Counted from the first letter of the stretch, positions 34,764 through 43,783 are shown. The stretch: 64,000 nucleotides of DNA from Allobaileyella intestinalis (GCF_009695865.1 NZ_VUNB01000001.1:248001-312000); one strand, 5' to 3'. The notes: a model not told the origin generated them from the sequence alone. Translations and numbers: made by a program.

Positions 34764-35624
34764 TTATCTGATCAGATCATTAATATTAAGTTCCTGACCG
34801 TAGTCGTTCCAGTCATCATAAATGAATCCTGTCTGTCTGATTATAATATCTCCGATTCTTCCGTTTATCTTGCTGTATGGAAGAGTCTTGTGATAGGTTA
34901 TGCGGCTGTCTTTATAACTGAAGACAAAGCCGGTGCGGAAGAGTTCCTTTTCCAGCTGACCTTCATACTTGCAGATCGATTCTATCAGATGAAAAAGGTC
35001 GTCATCTTCTGTGCGGAATACGTTGTCCAGAGTGAGCTTTGAGTAGTTGGCACGGAGCTGCACCTCATGACCGTTGAATCTGTCCAGAAATGCAGAAAGC
35101 TTCTCCTTGGTGGTGTCATCAAAAACCACGCAGTTTATTCTGTGCCTTACCTTGAGCATGGAGAAAATATCATCTGAACATTCTTTTACATAGTGCTTCA
35201 GGTGCCGGCTTACGTTTACGCACGAAATCTTGCTGGCGTTTCTGTTCAGAAAGGCTGCTACTACTTCCTCAGTATTTTTCTCGTTGGTAGGAAGGGTAGT
35301 ATTGATGTATACGTGATGTGAGGGCTTGATATGATCAAGTATTCCCTGGAGAGCGTCCAGGTCTGCCAGAGGTTCTCCGCCTGTAAGCACAACGTCATTT
35401 TCAGGAAATATTCTGTCCATAATGTTCAGGGCGTCATAACATCTCTTGATGCTGAAGCTGGAAGTGTCTCTGTATTCCTTCTTGTTAACACAAAACGGAC
35501 AGCTGTTGTTACAGTCATAAGGTGCAAACATGGTTACTGTAGGTCCTTTTGTGCTGATGAGCGGCGGAAGCTTCCTGTCTGCTGCACGCTGATCATTACG
35601 TTCTGGTATATCTAAACTTGTCAT
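34764..35624 (-). CDS. Radical SAM protein of unknown substrate
   Basis: This protein has 286 residues. The cluster motif is CNNSCPFC (CX3CX2C) near residue 38, and the SAM-binding TGGEPL lies near 82. There are no extra C-terminal Cys-rich (SPASM) repeats, so peptide-modifying roles are less likely. The later half (CVNVSRHLKHYV, CVVFDD) is typical of the TIM-barrel core. No precursor peptide or partner gene is seen next to it. GAGGAG precedes the ATG. It is alone, between lexA and the divergent Mrp cluster. Confidence 0.82.
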   Translation of the reverse strand: MTSLDIPERNDQRAADRKLPPLISTKGPTVTMFAPYDCNNSCPFCVNKKEYRDTSSFSIKRCYDALNIMDRIFPENDVVLTGGEPLADLDALQGILDHIKPSHHVYINTTLPTNEKNTEEVVAAFLNRNASKISCVNVSRHLKHYVKECSDDIFSMLKVRHRINCVVFDDTTKEKLSAFLDRFNGHEVQLRANYSKLTLDNVFRTEDDDLFHLIESICKYEGQLEKELFRTGFVFSYKDSRITYHKTLPYSKINGRIGDIIIRQTGFIYDDWNDYGQELNINDLIR

Positions 35625-35882
35625 TATTTAAAACTCCTCAGTATATAAGGCAATTACTCCTTTATTTTCAGTGATTTAGTATATCACTACAGTAATATTT
35701 TTGTCCATGAATGATATTATATAGACAAGCGTAACCATAAGTAATGGTTTTACAACCTTTTGTTATTCATTACGATATTGTATAATTTATTAAAATAGTT
35801 TGATTTTAAAGGAAAGACGTCTATTTATCGTTGAAATTATAAGCTATCACTGGTAACTGACACAGAGTGGATCCAAAGAAAA
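35625..35882. promoter_or_regulatory. AT-rich divergent gap with candidate promoter for the Mrp cluster
   Basis: This 258-bp gap is much richer in A/T than the genes. TATAAT at 35781-35786 is a likely + strand -10; the -35 is poor (TTGTTA with only 15 bp). GTAATG (35741-35746) and CATTAC (35768-35773) form an inverted repeat just upstream. No ORF of note is inside. Confidence 0.4.
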
Positions 35883-36548
35883 ATGAGAAAATTCTTCACT
35901 GATAAGCGGCTTGCCTCTAATCCATATCTTAACTGGCTGGAGTTATTTATTCCTATACTTGTGATGTGGTTCATCATGTCACAGATTTTCCACGAAAAAA
36001 AATTCATTATTTTCGGCTTCTTATCCAGCCTGATCATTTCCCTGTTCTGTCTGGATTCTCTTGCCATGGATGGAATCAAATCCAACAAGAGATACTTTAT
36101 TCTTCACATCAATATTTTCAAATTCCTCGGGTATTTCATCTGGCTTCTTGGACAGATAGTAATCAGTTCCCTTGATGTTACAAAGGTGATTTTTTCCGGA
36201 AAGGGAGCAATTGAACAGCAGATAGTCTGGTTCAGGGCGGACTACGACAACCCTGCTGCCAGGGCTCTGCTGGCAAACTCCATAACACTGACTCCGGGAA
36301 CAGTGACCATGGATATTTACGATGACGGAATATATTCTGTTCACGCCCTGACAAACGGTGCTGCCCAGGGCCTTCTTAACGGTGAAATGCAGAAAAAGGT
36401 CGCAGGAGTCTTTAATGAGAACATCAGCTATGAGGTTATTGCTGCAGAGGAAGAGTCCCGTCAGGAAATAGAAGAAAAGAACCGGATCCATCTCTTGCAG
36501 AAAAAATATTCAAGAGAAAAATATAGTATCAGGAGGCTGTCCAGATGA
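35883..36548 (+). CDS. mrpE: Mrp-type cation/proton antiporter subunit E
   Basis: This small membrane subunit has 221 residues, longer than the usual 160-170, with a charged C-terminal tail. Two or three N-terminal membrane segments are seen, then the conserved ARALLANSITLTPGTVTMD typical of MrpE/MnhE. MrpE takes part in complex assembly in Bacillus. It overlaps mrpF by 4 nt. It starts the ten-gene cluster, in which the order E-F-G comes first, unlike the A-B-C-D-E-F-G order of Bacillus. Confidence 0.9.
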   Translation: MRKFFTDKRLASNPYLNWLELFIPILVMWFIMSQIFHEKKFIIFGFLSSLIISLFCLDSLAMDGIKSNKRYFILHINIFKFLGYFIWLLGQIVISSLDVTKVIFSGKGAIEQQIVWFRADYDNPAARALLANSITLTPGTVTMDIYDDGIYSVHALTNGAAQGLLNGEMQKKVAGVFNENISYEVIAAEEESRQEIEEKNRIHLLQKKYSREKYSIRRLSR

Positions 36549-36811
36549 AAATGACACTATTGTTTTCGGTAATATTGATAGCTTTGGTTTGCGTAGTCAT
36601 TGCCATGCTGGTGTTCATGCTTCGGGGAAAACTGGTTTACGACAAGATGAACGCTATGTTCGTTATGAACACAAACATAGTTTTCATGATACTGATTTTT
36701 GGCTTCATTGATGGAAGAATGGCTATGTATATTGACATCGCCATGAGCTACAGCATCCTTGGTTTCGTTACAACAGTTATTCTTGCAAAATACATAGGAG
36801 GCCGCAGATGA
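36545..36811 (+). CDS. mrpF: Mrp-type antiporter subunit F
   Basis: A very hydrophobic protein of 88 residues with three membrane segments. The pattern RGKLVYDKMNAMFVMNTN and the motif GFIDGRMAMYIDIAMSYSIL fit MrpF/MnhF. It overlaps mrpE and mrpG by 4 nt each, so translation is coupled. The role in Mrp complexes is structural; it may help form the ion path. Confidence 0.88.
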   Translation: MKMTLLFSVILIALVCVVIAMLVFMLRGKLVYDKMNAMFVMNTNIVFMILIFGFIDGRMAMYIDIAMSYSILGFVTTVILAKYIGGRR

Positions 36812-37143
36812 ATATCTATCACGTATTATCTGCTGTTTTTCTTGCAGCAGGAACAATTTTTCTGATTGTTGCGGCCATTGGAGTAATCAAGTTTCCGGAT
36901 TTCTACAGCAGGCTTCACGCTTCAGGAGTAGGAGAAACCCTGGGGGCCATGCTGCTGACTATAGGACTGATGTTTATGACCGGTCTGAATCTGATGTCCG
37001 TAAAATTGCTGATAATTTTCATTGTGCTTCTGGTTGCAAACCCGCTGGGAACCAACATGATAATGCTTGCGGCAGTCAGAAAACGGGATTTTCTGGACTA
37101 TAACGAGAAAGAACCTGAAGAGAACAGAAACAGGGAGGAGTAA
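36808..37143 (+). CDS. mrpG: Mrp-type antiporter subunit G
   Basis: This subunit of 111 residues has three membrane segments and a charged tail. The family stretch GVIKFPDFYSRLHASGVGETLG is present in full (PDFYSRLHA). In known Mrp structures MrpE, F and G form one end of the complex. It overlaps the next gene by one base (stop/start TAATG). Confidence 0.9.
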   Translation: MNIYHVLSAVFLAAGTIFLIVAAIGVIKFPDFYSRLHASGVGETLGAMLLTIGLMFMTGLNLMSVKLLIIFIVLLVANPLGTNMIMLAAVRKRDFLDYNEKEPEENRNREE

Positions 37144-37385
37144 TGCATTCACTTATTCTTGAGGCTGTGCTGCTATTGGCTCTTATCGCCATTACATTGA
37201 CAGTAATATTTGACAAGGACCTGATGGCAGTGGTTGTAACATATTGTGCATTCAGCTTTATCACAATGTTCCTTTATATCGTAATGGGAGCGCCGGACGT
37301 TGCTTTTACAGAGGCTGTTATCGGTGTTATCTCCACGATTTTCTTTGTGATAGCTCTTAAGACAATAGACAGGAGGTGCAGGTAG
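37143..37385 (+). CDS. MbhD-like subunit (DUF4040), free-standing piece of the MrpA C-terminus
   Basis: This protein of 80 residues has three membrane segments. FLYIVMGAPDVAFTEAVIG is the DUF4040/MbhD signature, which in Bacillus MrpA lies within the C-terminal part after the NuoL-like domain. Here it is a separate gene, as in Mbh/Mbs complexes of archaea and in some Clostridia and Thermotogae. It stops 2 nt before the start of the next gene. Confidence 0.87.
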   Translation: MHSLILEAVLLLALIAITLTVIFDKDLMAVVVTYCAFSFITMFLYIVMGAPDVAFTEAVIGVISTIFFVIALKTIDRRCR

Positions 37386-37387
37386 TC

Positions 37388-38161
37388 ATGAAAAAGGCAC
37401 TTCCGATTATTCTTATTGTTGCGGGCCTGGCGGCAGTTTTTGTTAAGTTCAGTTTTCTCCCCCAAATCGGGAACCCAGATGATCCTGCCCATGTCCGAAC
37501 ATCTGATTATTACATTGAGCACAGTGTAAAAGATACAAATTCTCCAAACTACGTTACCGCAGTAATCGTAGATTACAGAGCCTTCGATACAATGCTGGAG
37601 ACTACTGTAATGTTCCTGGCAGGCCTGGGGGTAGTAGTTCTTCTGGCAAGTAAGCCGGACGCAAGTGCCAGGATTATCAGACCAAGAAGGTATATAGAAA
37701 GAAGAGTGCACCTGGGCACCCCGGCATATCAGTCAGTTAACAAGGATGTAATGATAAAGGTCCTTGAACCTGTAATACTGATATATGCGGTCTATGTTCT
37801 TTTCCACGGCGAGGTAAGCCTTGGAGGAGGTTTCCAGGCTGGGGCGCTGATCGGAATGGTATACATTCTGGATACAATGGTGTCTCCGTCAACGGTTTCT
37901 CTTATAAAACTTCCAAAGGAGAGATCGGTGGCACTGGCAGGTGCGGGAACGTTTATTTACACATTTACCGGAATACTTACGCTGGCAGGAGGAGGAATTT
38001 TCCTGGAGTACGGGAAACTTCCGTTCCCAATGAGCTTCGCTGAAAAGCATTCCACAGGAATTCTGCTGGTGGAGATTGGTGTTACTATCGGGGTAATGGC
38101 AACAATAATTACTATCCTGAACGGAATCATGGAGAGAGTGAGGTTTGACGATGACATTTAG
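37388..38161 (+). CDS. mrpB: MbhE-MrpB fusion antiporter subunit
   Basis: This subunit of 257 residues has two parts. Residues 1 to about 110 resemble MbhE, the last piece of the MrpA C-terminus (HVRTSDYYIEHSVKDTNSPN, VVDYRAFDTMLETTV). Residues about 120-257 are MrpB/MnhB, with GGGFQAGALIG. The start is the ATG at 37388, 11 nt after AGGAGG; the GTG within the ribosome site is rejected. It overlaps mrpC by 11 nt. Confidence 0.88.
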   Translation: MKKALPIILIVAGLAAVFVKFSFLPQIGNPDDPAHVRTSDYYIEHSVKDTNSPNYVTAVIVDYRAFDTMLETTVMFLAGLGVVVLLASKPDASARIIRPRRYIERRVHLGTPAYQSVNKDVMIKVLEPVILIYAVYVLFHGEVSLGGGFQAGALIGMVYILDTMVSPSTVSLIKLPKERSVALAGAGTFIYTFTGILTLAGGGIFLEYGKLPFPMSFAEKHSTGILLVEIGVTIGVMATIITILNGIMERVRFDDDI

Positions 38162-38543
38162 CATGGCCGGCCTGACGGCATTCCTGGCATCAAAGGGAAT
38201 CTATTTCCTTACGGCTGTCCTTCTTTCTCTGGGAATTTACGGAATGATAAGCTGCAAAAACTACATGAAGAAGCTGATCTGCATGAATATCATGCAGGTT
38301 GCTGTAATATTCTTTTTTCTCTGCTTCGGGCAGAAGACAGGAGGGACTATTCCTGTACAAGTTAACGGACTCCTTGGAGCAAGACATTACATAAATCCTC
38401 TTCCACACGGACTTATGCTTACGGCTATTGTAGTGTCTCTCGGTACAACCGGTGTAGGCCTTGCTCTTCTCACAAGGATAAAAGAGAAATACGGATCAGT
38501 TGAAGAGGAAGAGATTATCAGAGGGGAGAATAAATTCAGATGA
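38151..38543 (+). CDS. mrpC: Mrp-type antiporter subunit C (NuoK-like)
   Basis: This NuoK homologue of 130 residues has three membrane segments. The stretch GIYGMISCKNYMKKLICMNIMQ fits the NuoK/MrpC pattern, and NPLPHGLMLTAIVVSLGTTGVGLAL follows. MrpC bridges the small subunits to the NuoN/L-like ones. I set the start at the ATG at 38151; a TTG at 38145 is possible. It overlaps mrpB and mrpD. Confidence 0.9.
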   Translation: MTFSMAGLTAFLASKGIYFLTAVLLSLGIYGMISCKNYMKKLICMNIMQVAVIFFFLCFGQKTGGTIPVQVNGLLGARHYINPLPHGLMLTAIVVSLGTTGVGLALLTRIKEKYGSVEEEEIIRGENKFR

Positions 38544-40018
38544 GCAACATACCAGTATTAATAGTTCTGTTGCCTCTCAGTGCAGCTCTCCTGTGTATGG
38601 CTTTTACTCTTGTTCACAGGCGTCTGGGAAGGGATCTGGTACTCCTTTCCCTAGGGGCGTCTTTAGTGCTGTCTGTGATTCAGCTGAAACAGGTAATCCA
38701 TAAAGGTGCTGTCAGTTACAGGTTTGGTGGATACGCAGTACCTTACGGAATTGAGTTTCGCATTGACAGCATAAGTGCGGTCATGCTTGTCATGATTTTT
38801 ACCATTGGCCTTTCCACTGCATTGTTCTGCATGAGCTTCGAGGCAAAGGACGGAAACAGAATCAAAATCGGAGGAGGATATACCCTGCTGGCACTGCTTG
38901 TTGTAGGCATGGCAGGAATGACTTCCACAGGTGACATTTTCAACCTGTATGTTTTCCTTGAGATAACCTCCCTTTCAGGATACTGTCTCATCGCCCTTGG
39001 AGGAAGCCGGGGGCTGGTGGCAGCTTTCAGATACATGCTTGTGGGAACAGTAGCAGCAACTTTTTATCTTCTTGGAGCAGGCATCCTTTATTCTCAGACG
39101 GGCACCCTCAATATGGGAGATATGCACAGGCTGCTGGCTGCAGGGGTAAGTACGGAAGCTCAGGCAGCGGCCATGATATTCTTTATTGCCGCTTTCGGCA
39201 TTAAGATGGCTCTTTTCCCATTCCACGGATGGCAGCCCTCGGCCTATGCTCATGCAGAGGCTGGAGCAAGGCCTCTTATTGCAGGAGTCATGGGAAAAAT
39301 CCCGGCATATGCTTTGTTCCGTTATCTGTTCTGCGTATATGGCACGGAGTTCAGACTTCTTGACAAGTTCCTGCTTGTAACTGGTATTCTTTCCTGTGCG
39401 GGAATAATCTACGGATCAATCAGGGCAATGGCTCAGACTGATTTGAGAAAAATGCTTGCATATTCGAGTATCGCTCAGATCGGATACATAAGTCTTGGCT
39501 TTGCTACAGGCTGTCCTGCAGGAATTGCAGGTGGCTTCATGCACATGCTGGCTCATGCCTTCATGAAAAGCGGCCTGTTCTTCGGAACCGGCGCCATCAG
39601 GCAGAAATACGGCTCTATGGAGCTGGACGACCTTGGATATATTTACAGGAAAATGCCTCTTACGTCTTTTCTCCTTGTGACGGCATCACTTTCAATGGTG
39701 GGAATACCGCCTCTGGCAGGGTTTTTCAGCAAATGGTATATAGGACTTGGTGCTGCAGAAAGCCACCATCTGGTATATCTTTTTGTGCTGGTCATCAGCT
39801 CCCTGCTTAACGCAGTGTACTTCTTCAAACTCTTTGAGAAGATGTTCATGGCAAAGGATAAAAAGCTTCCTGACAGGCTGACGGGACAGGCAGGGGAGGT
39901 GCCGTGGAACATGACTATTGCCATAGTTGTCTGCGCCGCCGCAATAATCCTGATCGGAATATTTAATGTAGCTGTTTTCAATGTTCTTATGCAGAGCATT
40001 TCGGAGGTGGGATTATGA
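38540..40018 (+). CDS. mrpD: Mrp-type antiporter subunit D (NuoN/M-like)
   Basis: This large membrane subunit has 492 residues and about 14 hydrophobic segments. Ion-path residues are visible: Glu in FLEITSLSGYC (TM5), Lys in FGIKMALFPFHGWQP (TM7) and Lys in HAFMKSGLFFGTG (TM12). These agree with a working proton or sodium antiporter half. It overlaps its neighbours by 4 nt at each end. It is the first of three related subunits in the cluster. Confidence 0.92.
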   Translation: MSNIPVLIVLLPLSAALLCMAFTLVHRRLGRDLVLLSLGASLVLSVIQLKQVIHKGAVSYRFGGYAVPYGIEFRIDSISAVMLVMIFTIGLSTALFCMSFEAKDGNRIKIGGGYTLLALLVVGMAGMTSTGDIFNLYVFLEITSLSGYCLIALGGSRGLVAAFRYMLVGTVAATFYLLGAGILYSQTGTLNMGDMHRLLAAGVSTEAQAAAMIFFIAAFGIKMALFPFHGWQPSAYAHAEAGARPLIAGVMGKIPAYALFRYLFCVYGTEFRLLDKFLLVTGILSCAGIIYGSIRAMAQTDLRKMLAYSSIAQIGYISLGFATGCPAGIAGGFMHMLAHAFMKSGLFFGTGAIRQKYGSMELDDLGYIYRKMPLTSFLLVTASLSMVGIPPLAGFFSKWYIGLGAAESHHLVYLFVLVISSLLNAVYFFKLFEKMFMAKDKKLPDRLTGQAGEVPWNMTIAIVVCAAAIILIGIFNVAVFNVLMQSISEVGL

Positions 40019-41538
40019 TTCATATGATTATTTTTAATCCCGCCATCAGACCTGTCCTGGCTGTTGCCGTTACTATGGCAGCCTCGGCACTGATTTTTAT
40101 AACAGGAGATCATATTCACAGAAATGCCAGGGAGGCCATAACCTTCATAGCAGCCTTCCTGAACTGCGCCCTTATCATGTCCCTTGTGCCGGCCGTTCTT
40201 GCCGGAGAGGAAATGCGCTTTTCCATTCTGGAAATCGTGAAAGGAGTTGAACTGGCCTTTAATCCGGACCCGGCAGGAATGGTTTTCGCCTGTGTATCAT
40301 CAAGCCTGTGGATACTCACCTCTCTTTACTCCACGGGGTACATGAGAGGTCATCATGAAAAGAATCAGACCGGATATTTCGCTGCCTTCGCAATGTGCAT
40401 TTCAGCTGCTACAGGCATATGTTTTGCCGCTAATCTGATAACTTTTTTCATCTTCTTCGAAATTCTCACAGTGGCCACATATCCTCTGGTTGTCCACTAC
40501 AGGGATGAGACTGGAAGAAGATCCGGAAGAAAATATCTGGCCTATACCCTCATAAGCGGACAGCTGTTCTTTGCAGGAATAGTGATAGTTTACTGGCTTA
40601 CCGGAACTATGGAATTCAGGGCAGGGGGATTTATCAAAACAGATCTTCTGCCGCTGCCGTTAATGGCCGTCCTGTTTTTCCTTATGGCTGGCGCAGGAAT
40701 GGTGAAGGCCGGTGTCATGCCTTTTCACAGCTGGCTGCCGGCAGCAATGGTTGCGCCTACTCCTGTAAGCGCTCTTTTACATGCAGTGGCAGTAGTAAAG
40801 GCAGGAGCCTTTGCAGTGATCAGGGTTTCCTTCTTCGTTTTCGGACCAGATACCCTTAAGGCCTGTGGTGCAGCCAGGATTCTTTCCTGGTTTGCAGTGG
40901 CAACCATACTGATATCGTCATTTATCGCCATGAAGCAGGACAACCTTAAAGCAAGGCTGGCATTTTCAACTATCGGACAACTCTCCTATATCATTCTGGG
41001 AGTTGCTATGATGTATCCTTTTGGCGCTGTGGGAGGCCTTTTCCACATAGTGGCCCACGCATTCATGAAGATCACCCTGTTCATGTGCGCCGGTGCTGTT
41101 TATGTAACTACTGGAAAAAAGAATATTTCAGAGATGGTGGGAATCGGCCGGCAGATGCCGGTGACAATGGCCTGTTTTGCCATTGTTTCAGTAGCCCTGG
41201 CGGGATTCCCTCCATTTGTGGGGTTTGTCAGCAAGGCAAATCTTGTAATGGGGGCAGTGGCAGTTCAGTCGCCTCTTTACGCATTCACATATGTAGCCAG
41301 CGGTCTTCTGGCTCTTGCATATCTCATGCCAGTGGTGTTCATCGCCTTCAAGAGAGATATTATCAACAGTGAATTCGCAGTAAAAAAAGAGGCATGCTGG
41401 CCTATGCTGGTTCCTATTCTGGTCACTACCAGTGCTGTGATCCTGCTTGGCTTAGTGCCAGATGCAGGTCCTCATCTCTATGATTTGGCAGTTTCAGCAG
41501 GTCAGCAGATATTTGGCACCTTAGGAGTCGGGATATGA
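40015..41538 (+). CDS. Second NuoL/M/N-like antiporter subunit
   Basis: This subunit of 507 residues has about 14 membrane segments. Key residues: Glu in FFIFFEILTVATYP, Lys in GAGMVKAGVMPFHSWLP, PTPVSALLHAVAVVKAG (TM7-8), and HAFMKITLFMCAG (TM12). The HSWLPAAMVAPTPVSALLH block is closest to NuoL/MrpA/MrpD. It may take the place of the MrpA N-terminal part. It overlaps neighbours by 4 nt. Confidence 0.9.
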   Translation: MIHMIIFNPAIRPVLAVAVTMAASALIFITGDHIHRNAREAITFIAAFLNCALIMSLVPAVLAGEEMRFSILEIVKGVELAFNPDPAGMVFACVSSSLWILTSLYSTGYMRGHHEKNQTGYFAAFAMCISAATGICFAANLITFFIFFEILTVATYPLVVHYRDETGRRSGRKYLAYTLISGQLFFAGIVIVYWLTGTMEFRAGGFIKTDLLPLPLMAVLFFLMAGAGMVKAGVMPFHSWLPAAMVAPTPVSALLHAVAVVKAGAFAVIRVSFFVFGPDTLKACGAARILSWFAVATILISSFIAMKQDNLKARLAFSTIGQLSYIILGVAMMYPFGAVGGLFHIVAHAFMKITLFMCAGAVYVTTGKKNISEMVGIGRQMPVTMACFAIVSVALAGFPPFVGFVSKANLVMGAVAVQSPLYAFTYVASGLLALAYLMPVVFIAFKRDIINSEFAVKKEACWPMLVPILVTTSAVILLGLVPDAGPHLYDLAVSAGQQIFGTLGVGI

Positions 41539-41957
41539 AGGAATTTATATATTACATAGCGCTGGCGTTCATTAGTTCCGCCTGCCTGATCATTCTCAGC
41601 AAGATAGTAATGAGTTCTTTCATGCGTAAGGACAAAGACTACTATGAGGCCGGAGAAAGAAAAGATGAAGCTGAACTATTGAAAAATATCGATTATGTTC
41701 CCCATGGGAATTACACCAGCTATCTTCCCTTTGCCATGGAGTCCGGAAGAAGTGTGAAAACAAAAAAAGATGAAGAAAATACTATAAATCACGGCGGGGG
41801 CAGTAAACCTGAGATGCACATCATCAGTATGGGTCCGCTGTCCAGGGAAAACAGGACTATTGCCGGCAGCAGAGAGCCGGGGGCATATACCACAGGACCG
41901 GAAAGAAAAAGTCACTACAGAAGAAATGTGAAAAGGAGGAATGAAGATGATCAATAA
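41535..41957 (+). CDS. Unrecognised small membrane-anchored protein in the Mrp cluster
   Basis: I do not recognise this family. It has 140 residues: one membrane segment at about 5-25 (YYIALAFISSACLIILSKIV), then a charged, glycine-rich, probably disordered tail with many Arg, Lys and Glu. No Cys pairs or catalytic motif are visible. It overlaps the genes on both sides (4 and 11 nt), so it is surely part of the operon. It may be an assembly or regulatory subunit; nothing in the sequence proves it. Confidence 0.75.
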   Translation: MKEFIYYIALAFISSACLIILSKIVMSSFMRKDKDYYEAGERKDEAELLKNIDYVPHGNYTSYLPFAMESGRSVKTKKDEENTINHGGGSKPEMHIISMGPLSRENRTIAGSREPGAYTTGPERKSHYRRNVKRRNEDDQ

Positions 41958-43680
41958 CATTGTCCATCCAGGCTTCGTTATGATGGGCTTCAGCCTTCTG
42001 ATCGCATTGATGCCTTCAAAAGCGAAGGGCGGACTGTCTATACTGGGAGCCTGCTGTGCTGCTGCAGCTGGACTTACCTTATCTGACTCAGCTCGGATGA
42101 CTTACGCAATATCAAAGAATTTTTCCATTGAGCTGATGAAGGTGGATGATCTGACAAGAGCCTTCCTCTTTGCTTTCTGCATTATTTCCATACTTATAGC
42201 TTTGTATTCCTATCAGCTTACCAGCAAGACTGAGGCAGGGGTGGCCGCTTTTTATGCAGGCTGCGTAATGTCTGTTGTTCTGGCAGGTGATTGTCTGAGT
42301 TTCCTGATTTTCTGGGAATTGTCTGCCGTTGCCTCTTCTTATCTGATTTACGCAAGGCAGAGCAGGGAGTCAAGCCGTGCAGCGTTCAGATACATGCTCG
42401 TTCATGCCCTTGGGGGAAATATCCTTCTTGTTGGCATAATGCTCCACATATACCACAGGGGAATGGAAATAGTAAATATTTCACAGGGGCCCCATGATGC
42501 CAGTTTCTGGCTGATACTCATAGGCCTTGGAATAAACGCGGCTATTCCGCCTCTGAATTCATGGCTGACAGATGCATACCCTGTAGCATCTATGTGCGGA
42601 ACCGTTTATCTGGGATCTTTTACTACAAAGGCAGCAATCTACGCGCTGATCCGCTTCCTTTCAGGTACGGAGATGCTGGTATGGGCAGGCTGCTTCATGG
42701 CCATTTACGCTGCGGCTATGGCTATAATGGAAAACGATATTGCCAGACTGCTCTGCTATCATATTGTAAGCCAGCTGGGAATGATGATTGCCGCATTGGG
42801 GACAGGATCTCCTCTTGGAATTGACGGCGCATCAGCCCACGCAGTTACAAACATCATGTTTAAAGGGGTTCTGCTTATGTGTACAGGCTCCATCGTATAC
42901 GGCACGGGAAAGAGAAAAATAACGGAACTGGGAGGACTGGCAAAGAAGATGCCTGTAACTTCCACTTGCTTTCTTATTTCCTCCCTGGCAATTGCCGGCC
43001 TGCCTCTGCTCAGCGGATTCGCCAGCAAAGGGTTGATAATGGAATCCCTTGCAGAAGGACAGTACACAATTCCTGAGCTGTTGATTTCAGCAGCCGGAGT
43101 AGGAACGCTGCTTTCTATTACCCTTAAGATAAACTGGTTCGTTTTTTTCGGACCATCAGACCTGGATGTTCCGATTATTAGAAAACAGTCATACTCAATG
43201 GATTCGGCAGTGATCATAGGCACTTTGATTTCGGTGATTTTCGGAACGTTCCCGAAGATTCTGTATAGATTTACCATGTACCACTCTGATTTCGATCCAT
43301 TTACACTGTCCCACGTAATGGAATACCTGGCAATCTTCCTGGGAGGATCTATTCCGTTCTTCCTGTATATAAAGAAGATGAAGCCTCATGATGAATTTAC
43401 CATCGACTTTGACTGGTTTTACAGAAAGCCTCTGAAGGCACTGTTTAACGGAATCGCTTCGGTGCTTTTCCTGATTGGAAGATGGTTTGATGTCAACTCC
43501 CTTAAGGCAGTCCACCGGCTTAGCAGCTGCATCGGGGATCCTGAACAGATTACGGGCAGGTCTCACGTGGCCGTTATCCGTTCCATGTCCTTTGAGAACG
43601 AGGACAGGAGGATTGGAACCGTAATAGGAGAAGCAGTAGGCACGGTAATAATTTTGTGGATCGTACTGGCATTTATGTAG
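41947..43680 (+). CDS. Third NuoL/M/N-like antiporter subunit with altered TM7 site
   Basis: This subunit of 577 residues has about 14 membrane segments and a C-terminal extension (about 470-577) with an amphipathic part. Glu in LIFWELSAVASSYL (TM5), Lys in SFTTKAAIYAL (TM8) and Lys in NIMFKGVLLMCTG (TM12) are present. The usual TM7 Lys and His are replaced: GINAAIPPLNSW has Asn in both places. The ATG at 41947 lies 7 nt after AAGGAGG; the ATG at 41941 touches that site. No terminator is seen after the gene. Confidence 0.9.
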   Translation: MINNIVHPGFVMMGFSLLIALMPSKAKGGLSILGACCAAAAGLTLSDSARMTYAISKNFSIELMKVDDLTRAFLFAFCIISILIALYSYQLTSKTEAGVAAFYAGCVMSVVLAGDCLSFLIFWELSAVASSYLIYARQSRESSRAAFRYMLVHALGGNILLVGIMLHIYHRGMEIVNISQGPHDASFWLILIGLGINAAIPPLNSWLTDAYPVASMCGTVYLGSFTTKAAIYALIRFLSGTEMLVWAGCFMAIYAAAMAIMENDIARLLCYHIVSQLGMMIAALGTGSPLGIDGASAHAVTNIMFKGVLLMCTGSIVYGTGKRKITELGGLAKKMPVTSTCFLISSLAIAGLPLLSGFASKGLIMESLAEGQYTIPELLISAAGVGTLLSITLKINWFVFFGPSDLDVPIIRKQSYSMDSAVIIGTLISVIFGTFPKILYRFTMYHSDFDPFTLSHVMEYLAIFLGGSIPFFLYIKKMKPHDEFTIDFDWFYRKPLKALFNGIASVLFLIGRWFDVNSLKAVHRLSSCIGDPEQITGRSHVAVIRSMSFENEDRRIGTVIGEAVGTVIILWIVLAFM

Positions 43681-43748
43681 GAAAATAAGTTATAATAACA
43701 AAGGTTGCAGATGAACTGAAGAAAGAACGAAAAAAAGATTATCTGCTA

Positions 43749-43777
43749 TTGACTAGAGATAAGATAAGTTGTAACAT
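43749..43777 (+). promoter_or_regulatory. Promoter of the infC-rpmI-rplT leader
   Basis: TTGACT (43749-43754), 17 bp, TAACAT (43772-43777). Confidence 0.65.
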
Positions 43778-43783
43778 GTTTGG

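Noticed and set aside
35883-43680. Group 4 membrane-bound hydrogenase (Mbh-like) operon
   Set aside because: MbhD- and MbhE-like parts are present, but there is no NiFe large or small subunit, NuoH-like subunit or ferredoxin-type subunit in the cluster.
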